This document shows, in pieces, positions 48,701 to 59,569 of a stretch of DNA of 64,000 nucleotides (position 1 is the stretch's first letter; the number at the start of each line of letters is the position of its first letter). Origin of the DNA: Ananas comosus (lineage: Eukaryota > Streptophyta > Magnoliopsida > Poales > Bromeliaceae); the NCBI RefSeq assembly GCF_001540865.1, contig NC_033621.1, positions 21,232,769-21,296,768 on the forward strand, given 5' to 3'. Under the pieces are notes generated by a model that worked only from the letters and a program-made list of their open reading frames with translations, was not told the origin of the DNA and searched no databases. A program made the translations under genes and the position numbers.

Positions 48701-51700
48701 AGGTAAGAACATACTTTTATGTATGCATACTAACATATTTATGCATGCATGCATGCATGATATGCGAATATCCCACATCCCTTTTGTAGGTAAGAAGGGG
48801 ACATCACTTTCCTAGGTATGGGTGTGCGTTACCTCAATAGGATGTGATTCAGAAAGTGCATCAAGCATAAGGCCCGCAGCAGTTTCTTCAAGAAATTGAG
48901 TCCAAATCTTCCATTCAGGGAACAAGGAATCTACTGCTAAATAGCTCACCTGTTAAAAGAGCAAAACAGAAATGCAACAGAAGTTTCTATTGTAAGTTAC
49001 AATCACTCAAAATGGCAAGAATAATATTACGTCCCTTACCCATGATGCAAATCCCTCATTTAGCCATAAGTGTGTCCACCATTCCATTGTCACCAGATTT
49101 CCAAACCATTGGTGTGCCAACTCATGTGCTACAGTAATCGCCACCTAAGAAGAATTAAACAGGTAGAACAAAGAGAGAATATGTTAGATCCAAGACAATT
49201 TCGCTCTCACGGTGAAGCGCCATCAAGCACAGATTTAATCCAAATTTTGAATAATCTTCAAGCATTAAGAACTAAAGTAAGAGCCATCAAGAATTAAGGA
49301 CTGATCACCGATTGTTTGTTTGATGCTGATGATAAGCGATCATCATAGAGCAAAGCTGTTTCTCGATAAGTGACTAATCCATAGTTCTCCATAGCACCAG
49401 CAGCAAAATCAGGAATAGCTACCATATCCAATTTGGGAAGAGGATAAGGCACCGCAAAATAACTAAGAAATGAAAATGAACAACTGTTAATGATCCTATA
49501 AAAATTTCCAACTAATGTAAATGAAAACGAACAACTGTTAGTGAAGCTACAGAAATTTTCAGATGTATGTAACAAAAGAACTCATGCCAATTGATGGATA
49601 AAATTTGACAACAAATCAAAATTAATTACTTCTCATAGAGTTGAAGCGACTTCACAGCAACATCTAAAGCAAACTTCCCTTGACTGCTCTTACCAACTTG
49701 ACAATATACGCGAACTTTTGTACCTAAAGAAATATGCACAAGCCCATCAATTTATCTTCTATATAATTTGGAAGGAAAGAATGGGACTGGTTAAAGAATA
49801 GGTTATATACTTCTATATCGTACCATCTGGTAATTTGTCTTCTATATAGTCAAATAAACCAACAACAATAGCCACCAAGTAAGTTGACATAATTGGTGAT
49901 TCCTCAAAAGAGAGTGTCTTGACAACTCCATTAACTTTCTCTTCAGCAACAGGCATATTGGATAATGCTACGAGCTCAGAGGGTACTTCCAGTGTAATCT
50001 TGAAGGTAGCCTGAAGACATCAGGATAGGAAAAGAATATGACACTGGTGTAGAAATTTTCAAGAACAACAGTTAGCCTAAAATCAAAGATGAAGGCAAAA
50101 CAGCGGGGCAAATTGACTGAATCTATTCAGAAAAGCACTAATAGCTTTTTCATAGATACAACATAGATCCGTTGACAAATTTGTGCTGCTACAAATATAG
50201 AAGCTTCAAATGGGGGACTGTTTTTGGGGTATAAAGCTTATTTAAATTTCCACCATAGCAAAAGCTCCAAGCTTTTCATTTTGCAAAGTGCTAAGCTTCC
50301 ACTTTTCAGAGTAGAGAAGCTATTTAGAAGCTGGGTATTCACTAAGCAATCTAAACTAAAAGTTTCGAGTTTTTGGCTTTTCTGGTTTTAGATGAACACA
50401 CTATTTGAGTTTTTGCTTTTAGATGAACACAACATTTTATTTGTTTACAGAGTTCAAGCAGTAGCATCACCATTCAAATTAAGCAAAAGTTTAAGGGCTT
50501 CAGGAAAAAAAAAATATACAAATGCTTCTGATGGATCCTTTCTCTAATTAGTTTAATGACTTTTACTGGTGTTTGGATCTTCTAGTAATTTATACGTATT
50601 GCTTCATGCGTTGTAAAGCACTCAACTAAGTAAACAATCCTTCATATTATAATTTACTAATCTTTATTATGGTTGTGCCAATAGATCATAGATCAAAACG
50701 AAATAATACAAAAAAGTTTTCAACATGAAATTCTTTTAAAGGAAGAGGCATGCAAGAGAGTAAAATGAACCACAGTTTGTTTCATTTGAGCAACTTGATG
50801 GTTCTTCCTTGGCAAAATTTAGCCACATTGTTTGGTTTATCTCAAACAATTTATGTGACTACTGACTAAGTTCCTGTTAAAGCAGATATCTCACCCTAAT
50901 TCTGCATAGAAGAGACATCAAAAGATGTCGTAGTTAAGTAGGCATCCTAAAACAAGCCATAGGCTGGATTAGTTCCATCTGTGTCTACCAAGATACAAAT
51001 GTAAGCACCTTAAATGCAGGTTCGTCCCAGCATGGGAAACACCGTCTAGCATCAACAGCCTCGAACTGCGTCACGGCCATGTTTCTTATCTCCCCATTAT
51101 ACTCGTACTTACTGCACGAGAAATAACATTAACTAGTCAGAAAAGTATTTACACATTAGAAAAAAAAAAAAATCAAAACATTCTAGAAGATTAAGCTTTT
51201 ACAGAATATTGGTGGTTTCGCATGGTATGATAACAAAAGGTCCTGAGATCAAGTCTTCATAGGCTGCTATATTTTAAATTTTCACCTGTTAAGTTCAAGT
51301 CCATGCTTGAAACAATATGAGGAGTTTTAAATATAAATGAGAGAATAACAGTAGTTTCATATAATATCATAGCAGATTGTCGTTTAACTTCCTCTCATTT
51401 AAGTTAAGTCTAACTTATCGAAAGTCTCGTTTTCATAGTAAAACATCATTCTCTAAAAAATGAAACCAAATTATTCACATTATCGATCAAACTCCTACAT
51501 ACGAACAGCTAGTTACAAATAAAAGAAAATAGAGATCAAAGTCAAAACGAATTTACCTTCGGTAGAACCCCCTCATCTGGTCATTTAGGGTCCCTGTGAA
51601 CCCAATTCTCAGTTCCCCATCCCCAATAGGAAGCGTCGTGTCGAACCCCACAACCAAGATCTCATCCTCCTCCACTGCGACGACCTCCGAGGGCTTGAGC

Positions 51701-52614
51701 TCCTGCAATCACAAACACACCCCATCGAGACCACTGTTACCCAAAAGATCCATCAAGTAGGACACGACTCAGCATCGATTCTAACATCCCCCACTCATGT
51801 GCATTCTGAATCTTGCACTACCCGATATGTCATAAAATGGCGGATGTCGGAATCGTACTCATGCCCCATTGGAGTGGAGGGGGCTCGAGACCATCTCTCA
51901 TATTATATTATCCAAATGATTGATGTAGCAAGAAAAGGTTCGGCCGTCCTATATGCACTAACTGAAGAGGTAACAACAGAGACAACAGAATGATTGACTG
52001 AAGTATACATCATAAGATGACAAAATGCAGGAATCAAACTCAGGTCCCATTGAAATGAAGGGGCTTAGGACTAGCAAGGAAAAGGTCCAGTTGTGCATGG
52101 TGAGCATCCAGTAAAGAACACTCCGTGCACCAACAAATGAGATTACAAAAAGAAAAGACAACTGAACGACAGACGACTGACAGAATCATATACCACAGAA
52201 TGGCAGATATAAGAATCGAACTCAACTCAAATTCTATTAAAATGGAAGGGCTCAGGACTCTTTGCCTTAGATTCTAAGTTTACTATATAGCAAGAAAAAT
52301 AAAATAAAAATATTTTTAAAAAAATTATGATGGGATGGTTGACCCCCAAAAAAAAACAGATCCTGGGGGATCACCTCGGAGGATCCGGGGGTAGTGAAGC
52401 GGACGGAGGCGGGGTCGACGGCGAGGTCGGCGGCGTTGAGGACGAGGAAGCGCGTGGAGGAGACGACGGCGACGGCGATGGTCGAGGATCCCGAGAAGGC
52501 GCATCGGGCGAGGTCGACCCGCAGGGAGATGACGTACCGCTTAGGGTTTGCGAACCGCGGGAGGCGGGCTTGGCCTTTGAAATCCTCCACGCTCTGCTGC
52601 TCCGCCTTCGCCAT
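41896..52614 (-). CDS. APM1: M1 zinc aminopeptidase, puromycin-sensitive type (APM1)
   Basis: Nineteen exons on minus: 52375-52614, 51557-51702, 51009-51111, 49824-50010, 49630-49723, 49309-49462, 49040-49144, 48833-48949, 48432-48545, 47672-47854, 47033-47327, 46377-46498, 46201-46298, 44154-44331, 43959-44073, 43396-43463, 43224-43298, 42171-42248 and 41896-42078. They join in frame to 884 residues; I recall about 879 for Arabidopsis APM1. The exopeptidase motif GAMEN is at 279-283. The zinc site HELAH at 315-319 plus E338 forms HEXXH-X18-E. The ERAP1-like C-terminal half is complete to VKELVHKT. The enzyme removes N-terminal residues from peptides; Arabidopsis APM1 acts in membrane trafficking and auxin transport. 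The frame is intact despite many intronic insertions. Confidence 0.97.
42368..42840. mobile_element. AAACCGAACC/GGTTCGGTTT-rich MITE in APM1 intron 17
   Basis: Begins AGGGGTGTACACAG and has arms of AACCAAACCGAACC facing TTCGGTTCAGTTTG and CCAAACCAATGTCC. The interior is A/T-rich, with a GGTTTC triplet-pair run at 42481-42511. Ends of this kind mark dispersed hAT-like repeats in plants. Confidence 0.5.
44771..45046. mobile_element. Foldback MITE remnants in APM1 intron 13
   Basis: 44771-44834 is an end-to-end remnant of the TATGAGTA...TAGTAGCC family, followed by (CT)n(TA)n. 44884-45046 is a separate small palindrome with arms CTAGAATATTTTTCATACT and ACTATCAATAGTATTCTAGG. Confidence 0.55.
45073..45617. 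mobile_element. Foldback MITE, GTTGAGCTAGAATACT family, 545 bp
   Basis: The left end GTTGAGCTAGAATACTATT and the right end AGTATTCTAGCTCAAC are inverted. The arms extend through TAGCAAACGAGC and the core TTTTCGTCTTTTCGATGATAG. It lies between (TA)n on the left and (CT)n(TA)n on the right, in APM1 intron 13. Confidence 0.75.
45618..46080. repeat. Compound (CT)n(TA)n microsatellite and partial foldback element
   Basis: 45618-45666 is (CT)n and 45667-45700 is (TA)n. 45700-46076 contains GTTCGATCATAAGGTAAAC and CTATAGTATAGGTGC, words of the right half of the same element superfamily. A second CT run follows at 46080. Confidence 0.5.
46545..46990. repeat. MITE-like segment with an internal tandem duplication (APM1 intron 11)
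   Basis: 46707-46845 and 46846-46987 are two copies of a unit of about 140 bp (CTTTATGTGACTTCAAGG and ACTACCAAAATTGAGATTTT words), differing by small indels. The left part (46545-46700) has wording typical of MULE-derived MITEs (ATATCCCTGCAAAA). Confidence 0.6.
48590..48830. repeat. ATGC-rich duplicated patch in APM1 intron 8
   Basis: Two copies of a unit of about 110 bp containing ACATCCCTTTT-T/C-TAGGTAAGAA (about 48690 and 48776), with an (ATGC)n run at 48738-48759 between them. Confidence 0.5.
51790..52262 (-). repeat. Three diverged SINE-like units in APM1 intron 1
   Basis: Units at about 51825-51960, 52010-52140 and 52190-52262 share, on the plus strand, an ATGGCAGAT-A/T-T-AGGAATC-GAACTCA-like core and a GAAGGGGCT-AGGACT end. 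Read on minus each has a B-box-like GAGTT(C/T)GATTC, as in tRNA-derived SINEs. No target duplications were resolved. Confidence 0.45.
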
Positions 52615-52619
52615 TTTTT

Positions 52620-52682
52620 GCGCCTCTCTCTCCTTCTCTCTCTCTCTCTCTGTCTCGCTCTTCTTCTTTTTCTTTTTTTTCA
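52620..52682 (-). promoter_or_regulatory. GA-rich leader immediately upstream of the APM1 start
   Basis: Read on minus, the 60 bases before the ATG at 52614 are almost pure purine, with a GAGAGAGAGAGAGA run and a poly-A tract. In plants such GA repeats in leaders can bind BBR/BPC factors; a role here is inference. Confidence 0.4.
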
Positions 52683-52737
52683 GGCCCGTTTGATGATTCT
52701 TCAAGTAAAATGACTGATTGATTGATATATTTGTACA

Positions 52738-52741
<4 letters not shown>

Positions 52742-52794
<53 letters not shown>
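52742..52794. repeat. (TA)n microsatellite
   Basis: An almost pure TA run of about 50 bp that directly abuts the foldback element to its right. Another TA run lies at that element's far side (53335-53359). Confidence 0.9.
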
Positions 52795-52795
<1 letters not shown>

Positions 52796-52797
<2 letters not shown>

Positions 52798-53334
52798 TGA
52801 GACTATTATGATATCGGAAGCACGGAGTCTTCCGTGCTTCTAGCTCGTTTTCGATGTTGCGACTTTCAAATCGTCGATCGGCTCCGTTAAACGTGATCTA
52901 GAGTATTTGAAGTACCTAGAAATAAATTTTATTATTTTTTGATATCATTTGCCTAGTGATCGAATGGGCTCAAAATCAACAAATTTCAATGGTCGTAGTA
53001 AGCCATTTGCAAGTTTAACGGTGTAAAAATATCCAAATCATGTGAAATTTGATAGAAAATTCTTTATACTATATAAACGAGATCAATATCTTTGATTTAA
53101 AATTTTAATATCATATTATCACATTTTGTAAGATTTTTATTTTCAGCCGTTGATTTTAAGCCTCTTCGTTCACTAGGCAAATAATATCGTAAAATTATAA
53201 AATTTATTTTCTAGGTATTTCAAATACTCTAGATCAAGTTTAACGGAGCCGATCGACGATTCGAAAGTCGCAACATCGAAAATGAGCTGGAAGCACGGAA
53301 GGCTCCGTGCTTCCGATAGCATAGTAGCCTCACT
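52796..53334. mobile_element. Foldback MITE with GGAAGCACGG arms, about 540 bp
   Basis: Arms of about 100 bp. The left reads AGTGAGACTATTATGATATC then GGAAGCACGG; the right is the near-perfect inverse ending ATAGTAGCCTCACT. The inner arm includes TTTTCGATGTTGCGAC and AATCGTCGATCGGCTCCGTT. It is set in a TA microsatellite between the divergent APM1 and Mdm35-like genes. Confidence 0.8.
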
Positions 53335-53360
53335 ATATATATATATATATATATATATAA

Positions 53361-53886
53361 GTCCGCTTCACCGTATTTTTATGAGTATTGACTCTCTTAT
53401 ACTCATAAGTTTTTGGCTCTAGATTTATTTTATTGATCATTTTTCACCTGTAGATCATACTATTCAACCAACTACCCACTCAACCCTAGACCGTGGGACC
53501 ACTATTATTTTAAGTGGGGACCACCATCATCTAACCAGACATCCATCAATCAACGGTTTAAAATTTATGAGTATAGCGGACTACTATACTCAACCCTTAG
53601 GGGACCACTATCATTTTAAGTAGGGACCACCATCATCCTAACCAGACATTCCATCAATTAACGTTAAAATTTTTAACAGACATCTCATAAATTTTTAACC
53701 GTTGATTGATGGATGTCTGGTTAGGATGATGGTGGTCCCTACTTAAAATGATAGTGGCCCCTAGGTTGAGTGGGTAGTTGGTTGAATAGTATGATCTAAC
53801 GGGTGGAAATGATCAATATAATAAATCTAGGGCCAAAACTTATGAGTATAAGAGAGTCAATACTCATAAAAAGTATAGTAGCCGAA

Positions 53887-53888
<2 letters not shown>
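53361..53888. mobile_element. Long near-palindromic foldback element
   Basis: Left arm from CCGTATTTTTATGAGTATTG; right arm ends CAATACTCATAAAAAGTATAG then TAGCCG. The arms cover nearly the whole element. A segment including GACCACTATCATTTTAAGT occurs as a direct copy (about 53490-53560 and 53600-53660) and again inverted on the right. Confidence 0.75.
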
Positions 53889-53926
<38 letters not shown>

Positions 53927-54152
53927 ATTGAACTAGAATACTTTTAGAAGCACCAACCTCTCGGTGCTTCTAAGTTTCTAGCCCTTGGATCTACTTCTTT
54001 ATTACTAATAGTCTTTTGATTGAAGGCTATTCTACCTACCACCACCTCCCACCACCTACCACCATCATCTCAACTTCACGTCACTCCATTCAATAGCTAA
54101 AAACTCAAAAGCACCGCCTTCATGGTGCTTTTGAGAGTATTCTAGCTCAACT
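53927..54152. mobile_element. Short foldback MITE, GTTGAGCTAGAATACT family
   Basis: AATTGAACTAGAATACTTTT faces AGAGTATTCTAGCTCAACT. The arms carry GAAGCACCAACC and GGTGCTTTTGAG. It follows a (CT)n(TA)n tract. Relative at 6101-6301. Confidence 0.7.
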
Positions 54153-54159
54153 TTACTAA

Positions 54160-54958
54160 TAGTCTTTTGAGAGCATATTTTAAGTAACTAAGTTTACTTT
54201 ATTCTGCAAAAATGATTTGAAGACCAAATATTATTTCATTGTTGATTGTTGATATTTGACCGAACTCATAACTTTTAGTTATAATAAAAAATTTTCATAC
54301 CGAATAAGATATTATTGGATAATTTATTCTAACATTCAAATATGAAAGTCCTTTTGATTTAATATTTTTTTGCAGTTGAAAGATGCAGCAGTTATGACCG
54401 TTTGATTTGATACAGTAAAAAATATTATAATTATAAATTATTTATTTAGTTATATCTAGTTGAAAAGTGCAAAAGCAATAGGCTAATTGATAGATACAGA
54501 GTATGATAAAATAATGAAAAGTGCTTCTTTTTTTTTGACATTTGGCCCCCTCAAATATTAAATCAATTATTTAATTATTTTATCATATTCTGTATCTATT
54601 AATATATTATTTTATTCTTGAATGATTCACCGTGTTCAAACACGGTAAACTATTCATCATGTATGAATATAGTGAATAATTCACCTTGATCCGTACTTAT
54701 AGTCCTTCTATTTCGTGATCCGTCCTTGTATTCCTCTTATTCCTTTTTTTCGATACTTATATTTTTTTCACAGTACCAAATGAGTGCAGTGTATTAGAGC
54801 TACTTATACACCCGGTCCATAACGACAACCCAGCAAGCGAGTATTTTGACGAGTAGACTCTTCCTCGGCGGGGTGTTGTCGATTCCTCGCCGCTCTTCGT
54901 TCTTCAACGCAGCCTCATTCGCAGCGTGGTATGCGACGCTCCGCAGAAAATATCCTCT
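54160..54958. promoter_or_regulatory. 5' flank of the Mdm35-like gene
   Basis: 54160-54790 is A/T-rich, with a small palindrome around 54628 (ACCGTGTTCAAACACGGT). 54830-54958 is GC-richer and probably 5' UTR. No defined core promoter element was recognised. Confidence 0.35.
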
Positions 54959-55048
54959 ATGGGGATTTCTCGCAACAGGGCGGCGTCGTCGTCGTCGTCG
55001 GCTTCGCCATGCGCTCAGCTTCGATCGGCTTACCACGATTGCTTCAAT

Positions 55049-55087
<39 letters not shown>

Positions 55088-55245
55088 GAGAGCTCTCTCA
55101 TGGACTTAGGGTTTTGTGTGGTGGTGGTGGTGGTGATGGGGTGGAATGATGTGTAGGTGGTATTCGGAGAAGTTCTCGAAAGGTCGGTGCGAGGAGGATG
55201 AGTGCGTCGCAGAGTGGGACAAGTACAAAGCATGCCTTGTTGTAA

Positions 55246-55281
<36 letters not shown>

Positions 55282-58200
55282 TCTCGCCACTCTCCTTCGT
55301 TTATTGCAATACTTTAATTTTGCATTATTTGTTAGCGCAGTTCGAATTAACGTGTTAATTGTGTGAGATTAAGAGTTGCTTTGGTGCTTAGCCTAAGAGA
55401 TTGGGCGTAAAAGTTGATCCTTGTTAGCTCAAATCTGATAATTATGTGGGCGATTACCAGTTGTTTTGGTTCTTAACCTAAGAAATTGGGCGTAAAATTT
55501 TATCCTTGTTAGCTCAAATCTAATTAACATGTTAATTGGGAGGTAGTAGGATTCGTTTTGAGTGTAGAATTTGATTCTTGTTAACTCAAATCTGATTAAT
55601 GTGTTAATTGGGAGGGATTAGGAGTTGCTTTGGTTCTTATCGTAAGTATAATTTGATCCCTGTTGGCTCAAATCCGATTATCGTATTAATTGTGTGATAT
55701 TACAGGTTGTTTTGGTTGACATTTACGGGTTGTTTTCGTCTCACCTAAGAAATTGGGCGTAGATTTTGATTCTTGTTAGCTCGATACTGATTAACATGTT
55801 AATTGCATGAGATTTAAGAGTTTTTTTGGTGTTTAATGTAAGAGATTGGGTATAAAATTTGATCCTTTTTGGTAGAATTATAATGCATATAAGATTTAGT
55901 CTCCTCACATTTTCTTCTATTTTATTGCAGTTCCTTTCCTTTATTACTGCATTATTTGCTAGCTCAGTTCTGATTAACATGTTAATTGGGTGAGATTGGG
56001 AGTGGTTTTGGTGCTTAATTGTAAGAAAGTTGCATAAATTTGATCCTCTTTTCATAGAATTATACTGCACGTAGGATTCTGTTTAATTGTTTCTCCACCA
56101 TTTCTTCTATTTATTTCAAGTTGTTGCCTTTATGATGCAGCAAATAAATCTCTTTTTATTTTCAAATGCAATTTTCTTTTATTTTGTAGGTTCGTGTTTG
56201 ATTCGGACTTAAACCATTTGGTTTTAGTTGATTTGGCTAACCCAAACCCTTTTCTCCCATAAACAAAAAAAAAACAATCCCAAGAAGACCTTTGGAATTC
56301 CCCAAAAACAAAGACCTTTGAAATTCCCAAATTTGCTTCGTTTTCAATGCATGACTCTTGGGTGACCGTGTTGTGTTGAAAACGAAAAGGCAATAATTTA
56401 TTATCATAGGACTCTCAACACTATAAATACATGGTTCTTGAGACCTTAAGGGGATATATTTGGATGAATAGAAAAATTCTACTCTCACTCTTTATCCTTG
56501 GTGTTCTACTTCCCGGTGTGATCATCGACGCTTCTTCCTCGCGCCGAGATCGTCTTCTTCCTCAACTTGATTGTTGTCACTTCTTCCTCGTGGCAAGATC
56601 GGCTTCTACTTCTACCCCTCCTCTTCTTCCGAGTCACTGCCTCATCGTCTTCTTCCCCGTTGCCGAAGTTCTACCCGTGGTGTACCGCCCTCCTCGTCGA
56701 TCGTGGATCCCCCGCAATCGTGTGAACGGTGCACTTTTTGTATCTCCTATCTCTTGATATCCTATTATCCCCTTTTAATCTAGCCTTCCACCATTACCAA
56801 CCATATTTGCCAAACAACCAAACCTAAAGCTTTAAGTCCGATAAAGCCGAATTTACCTTTTGGAACTAGTATATGTATTTTCAGTTGGTTGTTATTATCT
56901 CATATATTGAAGGTTTATCATCATCTTAGTATTACTTCGATTCGATTCTAATTTGTCTTGCTGAAATTTTTGCTTCCTTGCTTAAAGTTCATCGAAATTG
57001 ATAAATTGAACCTAGTTTTACCTTTAAACAAAAGTAAACTTGAAAATTCAATTTTGGCAACCTCTCGGTTTGCATCACTTTACTACATCATTTGTTAGCT
57101 GAATTGTGATTAACATGTTAATCGGGTGTTCTTCTGCTGCTTGACGTAAGAAATTGGGCATAAAATCTGGTCCCTTGTGCAGAATTGTATTGCATGTACA
57201 ATTTTGTCTCATCACCTTTTTCTTCCATCATATTGTGAATTCTCAACTTGACTTCATTATTTTCTTCTACTTTTTACATTATTTCTGATTACAATGTTAA
57301 TTTGTCGAGATTACGAATCGTTTTTTATTCTTAAAAAAGTGTTTGGATTGGGGATAAGGGGAGGGATAACCCCTTATCCCCCCCCCTTTATACCCAAACG
57401 TAAATTTTTTACCCGAGAATAGTAGTTCTCGGGTATCTGAAATAAGCTGGTATTACTATCCCCACCAACACCTCCATTTTCTATATATAACTACTCAATA
57501 TTTTTCTTACTCCATATTATCTATCCAAACACTATTTTTTCTATCCCCGGGAACAACCCAATTTTCATCCAAACGCTATTTTGCTTATCCCCATACTTGT
57601 ACCTATCCCTGTAATAGCTAGTTCTTGCTTATACCTGAACCAAACAGTACCTAGCCATAAAATTGGATCCTTCTTCCTGGAACTCCTAAATGTGACATTT
57701 CTCCTCTCCACCGCTCTTATTTATTGAAAGTTCTCTCATTTATTGCATTTTCTGCTATTTCTTGGCTCACAAATATATCATGTTTATTGGGCGAAATTGA
57801 AAAGTCGCTTTTATGCATGATTTAAGAAAATTGGGCGTGAATTGGATCCTTTCTTTCCTATAACTACTGTACATGAGACAATGCATCTCTCTTGTTTTCT
57901 TGTTCGCAATCGTTTTCTTGTTCACAAAATTAAGTGCAATGGATATTTCGATAGTGCTAATTTATTTAAGTAGCAAGAACAAGTGGGGATATCATCGTAT
58001 GATAGATTATCTTAAAGGGAATGTGGCCTTCAAAACTAAAGGTTGATCTTGTTGTCCTACTAGCAATCGATCATCCATCAAGAGGATAGTGGTTGACCTA
58101 GATCTTCTAGGCTCGCACATATTACCCCAAGGCAAGGAATATATCTTTTGATTCCCATAGTCCAGTGCCTCGGTCTATGATCAAGGCTAGGGAGATTTCG

Positions 58201-59569
58201 AAAGGATGAAGAAAGATCATTTATTCAATCTAGAGATCCAACGTTTTGTGTTTGATCTGTAAATTCATCTACATGTAGAGAAATCTTTAAATTTATCTAT
58301 GTGTAGAGATGTACTATAATTTCCTTGCCTAGAAAGAAAGAAGAATTCAAACCAAATCAATACAGTTCAAGATGACAACAATTTTCTTACTATGCAAAAT
58401 GGTCTTTGCAAAAAGAAAAAAAAAACTTATCTTCTCTAAAATCTTAAGCAATTACTAAATGATATTTCAATCATTTGAACTCAACAGTCTTTTTATCCTA
58501 CAGAAGACCATTATTGCACTGAAGGGATACTTATTAAATATAAGCAAAATGCGCCGGAAGGGTTGGCTAGAAATAGAAGGATCTTGTTTCCATATGTGTA
58601 AGAGCACAAGTATTAACAGAAATAGATATCTGTATAGATAAGAGAGTGCTCCACTCAGTCTTGGACGCCCTAAAGTTTCTTTTCCTAAAGTGAGTTGTAT
58701 CTTCATGTACTTTTATTATGTGAGTGTTTCTCCACACTAAGTAGCATGAGGTTGAATTGTGATACTTAGATGTATAGACATTAATCTTTGATGCTAGACC
58801 AAAAATAGTGTTATGCATGCCTATGTAGTATTTTCTAGCACAAGCGAAGTTCGCGATGCAGTAATTCATGTGACGAAGAATCCAAGTTCTTTTGGATGAT
58901 AGTAGTAGTTTCAGGATGAGCATCATGCTCAAACATTAATAGTTAAAACCTATATCAACAAAATTTCTGGATTAGTTTCCAATTCCACTATCAGCATTGA
59001 CAGCTTATACTTTTCAATGGTTCTTAATCAATAGGACCTGTGTGAATAGTGCAGTACTTTGACAAGAAGCAAATAGAAGACAAAGGCCCAATTAGAGAAA
59101 ATAGGAGTTTAGCTTGATTCCTAATCAATACCCTCAAGATAATTTCTAAAATCTTTTTCAGTGATTGAGAGGCATGAACTAGTTTATTAAGAGTAGTTTT
59201 TGGAGGGTTTTGCAAAATATGACAACTAGGAGGCTTCATAGAACTTTTAAAAACACCAGCTGTTACTTCCAAACTTCTTAATCCTGTGGAAAAATCATAT
59301 AATTGTTCTTTTACCGTTTTCCCACAAAATGGTGAATCCATATGCATTTGCTTTAATCACTTTTGAACACTTTTGTCCTAACTCCTCAAACAATTCTCTT
59401 TTTCCCCGAGGATTGAGCTTCTGATGATCAAATTTTTATCGTCCCTGCTTTGCAGCAACACTTAGAAGACAAGCATCTCAGGCAAATATTACTAGAGTCT
59501 GAAGCCTCACTGTATTCCGTTAAAGCTGATGCGGGCTCTTCCGGTGATGCCAATGTCACCTCACACTAA
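54959..59569 (+). CDS. Mdm35/TRIAP1-like twin CX9C mitochondrial protein (UPF0203)
   Basis: Three exons, 54959-55050, 55157-55241 and 59456-59569, joined in frame at AG|GT, TT|GT and CAG boundaries, give 96 residues. The core has C18-X9-C28 and C47-X9-C57, the twin CX9C helical hairpin, with AYHDCFNRWYSEKF between the pairs and QHLEDKHLRQILLE after them. This matches Mdm35/TRIAP1, which sits in the mitochondrial intermembrane space and partners PRELI/Ups-type phospholipid carriers. The role in this plant is inferred from the family. C42 is an extra cysteine. Intron 2 is very long (4.2 kb) for so small a gene. The last exon encodes a poorly conserved tail. The weakest point is the unusual donor at 55242 (GTAATC). 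Confidence 0.88.
55051..55087 (+). repeat. (CT)n microsatellite at the intron 1 donor
   Basis: The donor itself reads GTCTCTCT, so the repeat supplies positions +3 onward of the splice site. It runs for about 35 bp. A second CT tract (55246-55285) follows the intron 2 donor. Confidence 0.85.
56190..56830. other. Unidentified insertion inside the minisatellite
   Basis: Interrupts the repeat array. It contains an open frame at 56431-56757 rich in CTTCTTCCTCG words, with no recognised domain. The hydrophobic start (LLSLFILGVLLPGVII) looks signal-like but is probably chance. It could be part of an LTR; the ends were not found. Confidence 0.3.
57339..57650. mobile_element. MITE copy 2, about 310 bp
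   Basis: Left end GTGTTTGGATTGGGGATAAG; right end CTGAACCAAACAGTAC, inverted at TGTTTGG/CCAAACA. The interior matches 17018-17275 over about 250 bp. Probably hAT-like, non-autonomous. Confidence 0.65.
57870..59455. other. Remaining part of the Mdm35-like intron 2
   Basis: No conserved exon was recognised. 58020-58330 and 58560-59350 hold short frames without domain signatures that look like degraded transposon DNA. The acceptor TTTGCAG sits at 59449-59455. Confidence 0.35.

Larger units (their letters stand above)
55330..57870 (+). repeat. Diverged minisatellite, unit about 100-110 bp, in the Mdm35-like intron 2
   Basis: Repeated words in constant order: GATTAACATGTTAATTGGG, GAGATTAGGAGTTGCTTTGG, TAAGAAATTGGGCGTAAAAT and TTGATCCTTGTTAGCTC. 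Roughly seven adjacent units lie between 55330 and 56150. Scattered ones follow near 57105, 57290, 57655 and 57770, split by insertions such as the MITE at 57339. Confidence 0.7.

Noticed and set aside
52327..52713. Plus-strand frames over APM1 exon 1
   Set aside because: They are antisense shadows of a GC-rich coding exon.
56431..56757. 108-codon frame starting with a hydrophobic stretch, as a possible secreted peptide
   Set aside because: It lies inside an insertion in the Mdm35-like intron, is rich in simple CTTCTTCC words and has no recognised domain.
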